Shown here: in pieces, positions 1 to 5,145 of the stretch
Layout of the letters: each line of letters starts with the position of its first letter
Numbering within the stretch: position 1 is the stretch's first letter
From: Chlamydiota bacterium
GTDB taxonomy: Bacteria > Chlamydiota > Chlamydiia > Chlamydiales > SLFE01
Assembly: GCA_011065065.1 (NCBI GenBank)
Contig: JAAKFL010000062.1
Coordinates: 1-9,834, forward strand
Direction of reading: 5' to 3'
Length of the DNA: 9,834 nt
The notes under the pieces: model-generated
Database searches by the model: none
Seen by the model: only the letters and a program-made list of their open reading frames with translations
What the model was told of the DNA's origin: nothing
Translations under genes and position numbers: made by a program

Positions 1-336
1 TGCAAACCACGCTGCGTGAAAGTTCCAGAGTGGAAATGCAAAAAATGTGTGACTTATGAATCACAGGAGTGCAGAAAGCGCTGCTGTAAAATGGTCCCAC
101 AATACTACTATGAGACATACTGTAAAAAAGTTCCAAAGTGCCACTATGAAAGATACTGCACTTACAAAACAAAAACAGTATACGACAAATGCTGCGAAAT
201 GGTGCCTAGATGTGAATATCAGAAATGCGTTTCTTACGGAAATGACAGCTGCAACGGAAACAACAAAGGCCACGAAAATAGAAATTCTCACTCAAGTGAC
301 AAGAATGGTGATGACAACAACGGATATAGCCATTAA
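1..336 (+). CDS. Cysteine-rich tandem-repeat protein, 3' end (5' truncated by window)
   Basis: The reading frame is open to the left edge, so the GTG at position 16 is probably not the true start. The visible 111 residues contain 15 cysteines, all within the first 84. They show a 12-residue rhythm: V-P pairs at residues 8, 32, 44 and 68 are multiples of 12 apart. Two consecutive 36-residue blocks (8-43 and 44-79) align, each holding a CC-(K/E)-M-V-P core and Y-(E/Q)-x-(Y/K)-C segments. The tail (about 80-111) is low complexity, rich in N, D, S, G and H, and ends in TAA. No catalytic motif is seen. Established knowledge: chlamydial envelopes are stabilised by disulphide-linked Cys-rich proteins. 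Inference: this is a secreted or envelope structural protein. It is not recognisably OmcA or OmcB. The family assignment is uncertain, but coding status is convincing. Confidence 0.75.
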   Translation, partial: CKPRCVKVPEWKCKKCVTYESQECRKRCCKMVPQYYYETYCKKVPKCHYERYCTYKTKTVYDKCCEMVPRCEYQKCVSYGNDSCNGNNKGHENRNSHSSDKNGDDNNGYSH

Positions 337-350
337 TGGTCTCTGTGAAG

Positions 351-384
351 GGTTGTAAGTCTTATGACTTACAGCCTTTCTTTA
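351..384 (+). terminator. Hairpin terminator of the Cys-rich gene, overlapping the convergent stop codon
   Basis: An 11-bp stem (351-361 pairing with 366-376, one G-T wobble) closes a 4-base TTAT loop and is followed by a T-rich tail at 377-384. It begins 15 bases after the Cys-rich gene stop. The TAA stop of the opposite-strand thioesterase (369-371) lies inside the right arm. The minus-strand exit is not T-rich, so termination is mainly predicted for plus-strand transcripts. Confidence 0.6.
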
Positions 385-815
385 TAGGATTCTAAGAAGC
401 TGAGTTCAATTCGGCTTTTCACAAAAGTTCCCGTTCCAATTGCGATAAGATCGCCTTTTTCATTGTAAAGTTTGGATTCCGAAATATAGCTGCTTTTTGT
501 GGCATTCACAAGCTGACCAATGGCGGTTATTGTCCCATGGCTGACAGGTTTGAGAAAATGGAGGTTGAATTGGGTGGTCAGGGCAAAGGTATCGGTTAAC
601 AGGGAACTGGCTGCAAAATAAGCCACATCGTCCAACATCTTGAAGTAGACAGATCCGTGCAAGGCGCCTGCAGCATGAAAAAATTTTGGAAGCACTTCCA
701 TAGTGATTTCCGCCTTTCCCTCCGAAATTGTGATTTTCGGAGCGAATATCTCGTTGATATTCGCTTGGTGATACATCTGTTCTAATTTGCGGTAATGATC
801 TGCATTGGATGTCAT
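369..815 (-). CDS. PaaI-like hot-dog fold thioesterase
   Basis: The 148-residue product fits single-domain hot-dog thioesterases of the PaaI/4HBT group, which hydrolyse acyl-CoA thioesters in the cytosol, usually as homotetramers. The diagnostic segment is at residues 48-66: a His-Gly-Ser turn (H53, G54) followed nine residues later by D62, the spacing of the HGG...D active site of PaaI proteins. Strand-rich sequence follows (QFNLHFLKP, then the G-x-G-T-F near 128-131). I place the start at 813-815, not at the upstream ATG at 854: its ATG overlaps the TGA of the acyl-CoA dehydrogenase (ATGA), GGATAGGG lies about nine bases upstream, and the longer version would add 13 charged residues with no family match. 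The overlap implies translational coupling. The acyl substrate cannot be told from sequence. The second Gly of HGG is Ser here, which is tolerated in the family. Confidence 0.82.
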   Translation of the reverse strand: MTSNADHYRKLEQMYHQANINEIFAPKITISEGKAEITMEVLPKFFHAAGALHGSVYFKMLDDVAYFAASSLLTDTFALTTQFNLHFLKPVSHGTITAIGQLVNATKSSYISESKLYNEKGDLIAIGTGTFVKSRIELSFLESYKERL

Positions 816-2677
816 TTTACGGGCCCTATCCACATGATGCCCTTCTCTAGCCATCGAAAGTCATTATCAATCACTTTCTTGGCTATGCGGTTAGTGCTGC
901 GGTCATCATTATCGGTAATGGCGGCAAAGTTCTCTTTAATTCTTCGCTTTGTGACCTGGCAGAAATGGTCGGCTAGCTCAATGGGGGAGTTGTTCTTCTG
1001 GTTTTTAGATTCACTGATCGCATACGAGCAAGTGGCTGCCATGATGAAAAGGTCTGTTCCAATATCGATCAGGCGTCCAAGTAGCATCTGCTTGTGCTCC
1101 AATTTCTTTTGATATATGGCCATATAGATAAAAATCTTTCGGGCTAGAAGGTGAGAGGTTTTTTCAATGAATTTAAAGTGCCTTTCAAGATCTTCCAGTC
1201 CTGGATACGATGATGACGTGAATGACTTGAAAGTTTGTCCCATGTACCAACAGGAGTAATGACCAAAGAGTTTGGCGATATATTTGAATTTATCTGATCC
1301 CTGAAATTCTCCTTTAATCAGAGGAGAGATTCGCTTCAAATGGGGATCCATCGCTTCGCGAGTGAGGAATAAATGCATGATTTCAGTGGATCCTTCGAGT
1401 ATCGTGTTGATACGGCAATCGCGCATGACCCTCTCCACGGGAAAAGGGTCTTCTCCTCTTGCTTTTAATGACCTAGCGGTCTCGTAGCCACGTCCTCCCC
1501 GAAGCTGAAGAGTGAGATCGGTAATGGTCCACAGGGCTTCTGTCGTAAACATCTTAGCCATAGCAGCTTCAATCCTGATATCCACTTCCCCCTGATCTTG
1601 CCATTGGCTGGTGAGCCAGGACACAGCGTCAATGGCGAATGTGGTGGAGGCAATATAGGCCAATTTGACTCTTCCTGCTTCATGAAGGCCTATGGGCATT
1701 CCCCATTGGACTCTTTCCGCCCCCCAACGCCTTGCAATAGACAGACATTGTTTAGCGACTCCTGCACTGGCAGCTGGAAGAGTGAGTCGACCGACATTGA
1801 TGGTGTCAAGAGCCATGGCCAGTCCGCGCCCTTCATCCCCCAAGCGATCTTCTACGGGGATTTTGACATTGGTGAACCTCAAAAGCCCATTGTAGATCCC
1901 GTGCAGTCCCATAAACTCACAACGATGAACGATTTCGACTCCGGGAGTGTCCATTTCAAGAATAAAGGCGGTAATTTGCTGGCGCTCTTTTCCTTTGATC
2001 ATTTTTGGGGCGGTCTTCGACACCACAATGATGACATTAGCAATCGTCCCGTTTGTGCACCACAGTTTTTCTCCGTTGAGAACATAATGGCTGCCATCTT
2101 CCGATAGCTTGGCTTCAGTCTGCATCCGCGCAGGGTCGGATCCGGCTCCTGTTTCTGTCAGAGCAAAGGCCGAAATAGCCCCTTGCCTGAAGCGGGGAAA
2201 ATATTTTCTCTTTTGCTCTTCCGTTCCATAGAATTTTAGAGGTTGAGGGACACCGATAGATTGATGAGCGGAAAGGAGAACCGCTGTTGAGCCACAATAA
2301 GATGCGACTTTCATGATGGTTCGATTGTAGTTGGTTTGGGAGAAGCCGAGACCATTGTAATCTTTAGGGACTTTCATCGCGAACATTCCGATCTTCGCCA
2401 TCTCATCACGAAACTTCATGGGAATTTCTCTTGTTCGGTCCACTTCATCGGGATCAAGTTCCTCTTGTAAGAGCTTTTCGACTCTTGCGATATACTCATC
2501 TCCCAATTCCTTATCTCGCGGATCTTGCTGAGGAAAAGGGAAAAGCATATCAGCATCGAACTTTCCCATAAAAAGTTGGCCCGCAAAGCTTGGAAGGCGA
2601 TAGGCGAAATCGCGCGCTTCTTCGGCAATTTCTTTGGTTTCTTCCGCCGCTTCCTTTTCTAAAAGATCATGATCCAT
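812..2677 (-). CDS. Acyl-CoA dehydrogenase, VLCAD/ACAD9-type long form
   Basis: The 621-residue flavoprotein oxidises acyl-CoA to trans-2-enoyl-CoA, the first step of beta-oxidation. The N-terminal helical domain covers about 55-165. The middle beta-domain signature FALTETGAGSDP is at 171-182, followed by NGEKLWCTNG at 201-210 (FAD and acyl-CoA contacts). The helical C-domain has QLRGGRGY at 391-398, and ILEGSTEI at 426-433 supplies the catalytic base E428. Another 170 residues or so follow. That extra helical region separates VLCAD/ACAD9-type enzymes from the short 380-residue dehydrogenases, so long-chain substrates and membrane association are likely (family knowledge). The start is well supported by AGAGGGGG five bases upstream of the ATG. 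It is the promoter-proximal gene of a pair with the thioesterase. No frameshift or missing catalytic residue is seen. Confidence 0.93.
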   Translation of the reverse strand: MDHDLLEKEAAEETKEIAEEARDFAYRLPSFAGQLFMGKFDADMLFPFPQQDPRDKELGDEYIARVEKLLQEELDPDEVDRTREIPMKFRDEMAKIGMFAMKVPKDYNGLGFSQTNYNRTIMKVASYCGSTAVLLSAHQSIGVPQPLKFYGTEEQKRKYFPRFRQGAISAFALTETGAGSDPARMQTEAKLSEDGSHYVLNGEKLWCTNGTIANVIIVVSKTAPKMIKGKERQQITAFILEMDTPGVEIVHRCEFMGLHGIYNGLLRFTNVKIPVEDRLGDEGRGLAMALDTINVGRLTLPAASAGVAKQCLSIARRWGAERVQWGMPIGLHEAGRVKLAYIASTTFAIDAVSWLTSQWQDQGEVDIRIEAAMAKMFTTEALWTITDLTLQLRGGRGYETARSLKARGEDPFPVERVMRDCRINTILEGSTEIMHLFLTREAMDPHLKRISPLIKGEFQGSDKFKYIAKLFGHYSCWYMGQTFKSFTSSSYPGLEDLERHFKFIEKTSHLLARKIFIYMAIYQKKLEHKQMLLGRLIDIGTDLFIMAATCSYAISESKNQKNNSPIELADHFCQVTKRRIKENFAAITDNDDRSTNRIAKKVIDNDFRWLEKGIMWIGPVK

Positions 2678-2703
2678 AATTCCCCCTCTTATTTTCTAAT
2701 TCA

Positions 2704-2732
2704 TAAATAAAGGGAAATGGATTCTTTGTAAA
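2704..2732 (-). promoter_or_regulatory. Candidate promoter of the acyl-CoA dehydrogenase operon
   Basis: Reading the minus strand, TTTACA (2732-2727, five of six matches to the -35 consensus) is separated by 17 bases from TATTTA (2709-2704, a weak -10). Transcription would start near 2697 and leave a leader of about 20 bases containing the AGAGGGGG ribosome site. This is a sequence-only guess. Confidence 0.3.
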
Positions 2733-2801
2733 AGAAAATATTTAGAAGATACTTTTTGGAGCCCCGAGCGGCTATCGCCGCTAATATCACAAAGAAAGCA
2801 A

Positions 2802-2903
2802 ATCGTGCCCGTGCCCGTGTGCGTGCCCGTGCCCGTGCCCGTGCCCGTGCCCGATTTTTCAGATCGATTCGGGCACGGGCACGGGCACGCACACGGGCAC
2901 GAT
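2802..2903. repeat. Inverted array of GTGCCC hexamers forming a long hairpin
   Basis: The left arm (2805-2852) is eight hexamers: two GTGCCC, one variant GTGTGC, then five GTGCCC. The right arm (2871-2900) is the same array inverted, with five hexamers: reading its complement, one GTGCCC, the GTGTGC variant, then three GTGCCC. Both arms are capped outside by ATC/GAT and inside by GA/TC, around a loop at 2855-2868. The shared variant unit shows the arms are copies of each other that later gained or lost units, most simply by slippage. On the minus strand the left arm carries five GGG runs with CAC spacers and two more GGG runs beyond, a G-quadruplex pattern. Minus-strand sequence after the hairpin is T-rich (TTTGCTTTCTTT), so it could also terminate the kinase-like transcript. 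Confidence 0.9.
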
Positions 2904-2941
2904 AATGACTTAATTTAACGTGAAATTCAGGTGCCGGCACG

Positions 2942-3694
2942 CTATGATTTCAGTTCCAGTTTCTTCAATACAGACTCAAACAATTTTGCGGAGGTTTCGG
3001 AAAGATTCGTGTCATCCACAGCCTCTATAAACCATTGTATACAATCTGAATCGTTAGCCGACCAAGTGGTGTAATACTCTGCAAGACACTCGACTGATTC
3101 GTCGAATTCATGAGTGTTTTCTAGATCAAACTCGCGGTCAGATGGATCGATCACCACTACAGTCCCATCTTCGTCGCGATGAACATTTTTGGGGAGAAAG
3201 TCAAAGAGAAATGTCTTTGGATCGATGATCATGTTGTTCACGATCTCTCGGATATTTCCAAGAGACGCTTTATCACCACATGTGAAGGTAAGGGGAACGT
3301 TTTCAATTTCGTAATAACCTTCTTCTAAGATATCCTTGTAAATTTTATAAACTCTTAGATCTTTTCTATTGCTTAATTTCTCAATAGCTTTTTGTGTTAT
3401 CACCCGGCAGCTTTCGATCTTCATAGGGTTTCCATTTCCCTGGTGCGGGATCTTAATGAGAATCTTGGGCCTCCCTTCAACAGTGAAGACTTTATGGTAA
3501 TTTCCTTCAGCTAAGTAAGTTAAGATGTAGATTCCATCATTTTTTGTTGTTAGTTGCTTTTTTTCAGGATTGCCAAAGTCTATTGTCCATAAATCAAGTT
3601 TGGGAAAATCAGGGATGCCTTTTCTTGACTTTTTTCTCCTAATTGGAGGTGTATTATTATTAACCAACGATGATTGTCTTTTAATCGGGTTCAT
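2942..3694 (-). CDS. Divergent protein-kinase-fold protein, candidate effector
   Basis: I do not recognise the exact family, but the 250 residues carry a spaced set of kinase landmarks. There is a glycine-loop-like AEGNYHKVF (62-70), and an ILIKIP strand with K81 where the VAIK lysine would sit. DFLPKN (165-170) resembles a catalytic loop, with D165 and N170 five apart as in HRDxxxxN, and VVIDPSD has D183 thirteen residues after N170, the spacing of the DFG aspartate. The HRD motif reads LFD and DFG reads DPS, so this is a non-canonical small-molecule or protein kinase, or a pseudokinase. The first 30 residues are polar and basic (RRKKSRKG) with no signal peptide. It lacks the large C-lobe of eukaryotic kinases. 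AGGAG sits seven bases before the ATG. It is divergent from the DoxX-like/msrA pair. Compact kinases of this kind include type III effectors, which is an inference here. Confidence 0.6.
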   Translation of the reverse strand: MNPIKRQSSLVNNNTPPIRRKKSRKGIPDFPKLDLWTIDFGNPEKKQLTTKNDGIYILTYLAEGNYHKVFTVEGRPKILIKIPHQGNGNPMKIESCRVITQKAIEKLSNRKDLRVYKIYKDILEEGYYEIENVPLTFTCGDKASLGNIREIVNNMIIDPKTFLFDFLPKNVHRDEDGTVVVIDPSDREFDLENTHEFDESVECLAEYYTTWSANDSDCIQWFIEAVDDTNLSETSAKLFESVLKKLELKS

Positions 3695-3723
3695 ATTTAA
3701 CTCCTGTTTTAAATAGCATAAAA

Positions 3724-3752
3724 ATTTTAGCAGAATTATTTTTAAAAATCTA
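3724..3752 (-). promoter_or_regulatory. Candidate extended -10 promoter of the kinase-like gene
   Basis: On the minus strand, TGCTAAAAT (3732-3724) is an extended -10 element. A poor -35 (TAGATT, 3752-3747) lies 17 bases upstream, inside the left arm of the inverted repeat. The start of transcription would fall near 3717, leaving a leader of roughly 20 bases. It is supported only by motif match. Confidence 0.3.
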
Positions 3753-3783
3753 GAGAATTTTGTTGCTAGATTTTAAAAATAAT
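3735..3783. promoter_or_regulatory. 18-bp AT-rich inverted repeat in a divergent intergenic region
   Basis: The left arm (3735-3753) and right arm (3766-3783) pair over 18 base pairs with a single bulged A, around a 12-base spacer. The inner ends are TCTAG and CTAGA. It lies between the divergent starts at 3694 and 3815, over the probable promoter region of the kinase-like gene, so it may be an operator. It has no T-tract placed for termination of either gene, because both genes point away from it. Confidence 0.5.
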
Positions 3784-3814
3784 ATTTGATATTTAAGGGG
3801 GCAGGAGGGGTATT

Positions 3815-4219
3815 ATGCCGAAGAATTTGCCTCGAGTTCTGTTATTTTTACGATTGAGCATTTTTTTGGTGATGTTGATGTGGGTGTTGGATAAATTTGC
3901 TCGACCGACTCGAGCCTCATTTGTTTATGAAAATCTGTACCATATTCCCGGATTGACACAGCTTTTTTCGTATTTTATCGGCTTTGTGGTGTTAGTGATC
4001 ATTATTGCTTTTGTATTTGGATGGATGAAGGTGATTTCGTATGGGGCAGTGTTTCTTCTCCATGCCTTTTCGACACTTTCGTTGATTCCTCAATATTTGA
4101 AACCTTTCGAGTATGATAATGAACTTTTATATGCTGCATTGCCAATGTTAGCAGCATGTTATGCTCTTTTTACGTTAAGAGAGTATGATACACTTTATGT
4201 GGTGGAGAAAAGGAGATGA
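3815..4219 (+). CDS. Four-helix inner-membrane protein, DoxX-like
   Basis: The 134-residue hydrophobic protein has predicted membrane helices at about 7-27, 48-69, 71-92 and 104-121, a basic C-terminus (EKRR) and no cleavable signal peptide. The R-L-x(8)-W-x-L-D-K segment in helix 1 (13-27) and the overall size and four-helix plan resemble DoxX-family proteins, but the match is by eye only. Some DoxX proteins work with redox enzymes at the membrane (family knowledge), and here the next gene is an exported methionine sulfoxide reductase. AGGAGG lies seven bases before the ATG. Its TGA overlaps the ATG of msrA (ATGA), so the two are almost surely co-translated. It may supply a membrane partner or electron-transfer role for that enzyme, which is inferred only from position. 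Confidence 0.65.
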   Translation: MPKNLPRVLLFLRLSIFLVMLMWVLDKFARPTRASFVYENLYHIPGLTQLFSYFIGFVVLVIIIAFVFGWMKVISYGAVFLLHAFSTLSLIPQYLKPFEYDNELLYAALPMLAACYALFTLREYDTLYVVEKRR

Positions 4220-4809
4220 TCATTAAGATGTTATTCAGTTTGATTCTATTCAGTTTTTTTGTTTTTTCGTTGTTTGCAGATGAAGAAAATCATCTGGAAA
4301 CCGCTACCTTTGCAGGGGGATGTTTTTGGTGTTTGGAACCTCCGTATGATAAAATCGACGGAGTCGTTGCGACCCGTGTGGGTTATGCCGGGGGAAATGT
4401 GGAGAATCCCACATATGAGCAAGTGTCTTCTGGGTCAACAGGTCATGCAGAAGCGATTCAAGTGGTTTATGATCCTTCAAAAGTGACTTATGAACAGCTG
4501 CTTGAAGTTTTTTGGAAGAATATTGACCCCACTGTGAAGGATAAGCAATTTTGCGATACAGGAAGTCAGTATCGTACAGCAATATTTCCAGAGAATGACG
4601 AGCAGATGCAGTTGGCGCAAGCCTCCAAAGAAACACTGATCAATAGTGGTAGGTTTGATGAAGTTTACACAGAGATCACACCCTTAACAAAGTTTTGGCT
4701 GGCCGAAGATTATCATCAGAATTATTATCAGAAAAATCCCTACCGCTATAAGTTTTATCGATTTACCTGTGGACGGGATAAAAGGTTAAAGGAATTGTGG
4801 AGTAAGTAG
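4216..4809 (+). CDS. msrA: Exported peptide methionine (S)-S-oxide reductase
   Basis: The enzyme reduces methionine-S-sulfoxide in damaged proteins. The hallmark GGCFWCLE is at 34-41, with nucleophile C36 and a second cysteine C39. Other conserved family blocks are VGYAGG, PTYEQVSSGSTGHAEAIQV, FWKNIDPT, QFCDTGSQYRTAIF and EDYHQNYYQKNP. C185 near the C-terminus is a likely resolving cysteine. Residues 1-21 form a classic signal peptide with cleavage predicted after FSLFA, so it acts outside the cytoplasm, unlike the usual cytosolic MsrA. No MsrB domain is fused. The start is slightly ambiguous. The ATG at 4216 overlaps the previous stop but has GGAG directly against it, while the ATG at 4228 sits 12 bases after GGAG. 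Either leaves the signal peptide intact. The upstream DoxX-like gene probably forms one operon with it. Confidence 0.93.
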   Translation: MIIKMLFSLILFSFFVFSLFADEENHLETATFAGGCFWCLEPPYDKIDGVVATRVGYAGGNVENPTYEQVSSGSTGHAEAIQVVYDPSKVTYEQLLEVFWKNIDPTVKDKQFCDTGSQYRTAIFPENDEQMQLAQASKETLINSGRFDEVYTEITPLTKFWLAEDYHQNYYQKNPYRYKFYRFTCGRDKRLKELWSK

Positions 4810-4865
4810 ATTGACTTTCAATCATTATTGGATTAGAAGTTAGAATGGATTGAGGAAACGTGATT

Positions 4866-5048
4866 ATGTTAATGGTTTTAAATGTTATCATTGCGATGTT
4901 GCTCGGAGCATTTGTAGGGAAGTTTATGGTTTTCGTTACGGACCACCTCCCGAAGATTCTTCTTGAAGTAGAAGGGGAACCGAGCGATTTCTTCATTTCT
5001 CCTAAGAGACGTGAGATCTTCCTTGCGATAGCAATTTCATATTCCTAA
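4866..5048 (+). pseudogene. Short membrane ORF, possibly a truncated prepilin-peptidase N-terminus
   Basis: The frame encodes about 60 residues. A hydrophobic helix is followed by G-A-F-V-G-K-F-x-x-F-V-x-D-x-L-P-K-x-L, a pattern like the first segment of type IV prepilin peptidases (GSFLNVVIxRLP). The cysteine pairs and catalytic aspartates of that family are absent because the frame ends early. GAGGAA lies nine bases before the ATG at 4866; a GTG at 4860 is a weaker start with GAGGAA only three bases away. The last 20 or so residues are encoded entirely by the left arm of the palindromic element that begins near 4985, which suggests the element or a rearrangement replaced the rest of the gene. 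It could instead be a genuine small membrane protein. The family resemblance is weak. Confidence 0.4.
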
Positions 5049-5118
5049 GTCATTGTGGGTATATGAAATTGCTATCGCAAGGAAGCTTTTCACCGTTTTA
5101 GGAAAAATGAAGAAATCG
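4985..5118. repeat. Palindromic element with 58-base arms
   Basis: The arms at 4985-5042 and 5061-5118 are inverted copies of equal length around an 18-base centre (5043-5060). The inner 25 bases (5018-5042 and 5061-5085) pair perfectly. The outermost 18 match with one difference (C/T), and about 15 bases between are diverged. Both arms, read inward, encode near-identical peptides (DFFISPK...FLAIAISY and DFFIFPK...FLAIAISY). It lies between the short membrane ORF and the 3' end of the 455-residue gene on the other strand, so it could act as a terminator for both. I saw no clear target-site duplication; CGATTT recurs at 4985-4990 and 5125-5130. Its look is that of a dispersed palindromic or MITE-like repeat, but other copies cannot be checked here. 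Confidence 0.85.
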
Positions 5119-5145
5119 AATGATCGATTTACTCCAAATTATTTT

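Larger units (their letters stand above)
2678..2941. other. Non-coding spacer between two minus-strand genes
   Basis: The 264-base gap holds, from left to right, the ribosome site and candidate promoter of the acyl-CoA dehydrogenase, a small perfect hairpin (AGCGGC, loop TATC, GCCGCT at 2767-2782), the GTGCCC inverted array (2802-2903) and a 10-base palindrome GTGCCGGCAC at 2931-2940 that abuts the stop codon of the kinase-like gene. A minus-strand open frame across it encodes only an Arg-Ala repeat made by the hexamers and is not believed to be a gene. Confidence 0.6.

Noticed and set aside
61..291. Minus-strand hydrophobic ORF antisense to the Cys-rich gene
   Set aside because: Antisense to a clearly coding repeat frame. 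The hydrophobicity is a by-product of Lys/Tyr/Cys codons read backwards, and there is no ribosome site.
816..854. Upstream ATG for the thioesterase at 854
   Set aside because: The ATG at 815 overlaps the dehydrogenase stop as ATGA with a ribosome site; the longer form adds 13 residues with no family match.
1598..2107. Plus-strand 169-codon ORF opposite the acyl-CoA dehydrogenase
   Set aside because: Shadow of a conserved enzyme frame; Pro/Gly/Ser-rich with no domain.
2802..2903. CRISPR array interpretation of the hexamer repeats
   Set aside because: The units are contiguous 6-mers without spacers and are arranged as an inverted pair.
2701..2940. Minus-strand 79-codon ORF encoding an Arg-Ala repeat
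   Set aside because: It is produced by reading through the GTGCCC palindrome; it has no supported start and no family match, and the composition follows from the DNA repeat.
4809..4823. Small hairpin GATTGA/TCAATC just after msrA
   Set aside because: A 6-bp AT-rich stem with a 3-base loop and no T-run; too weak to call a terminator.
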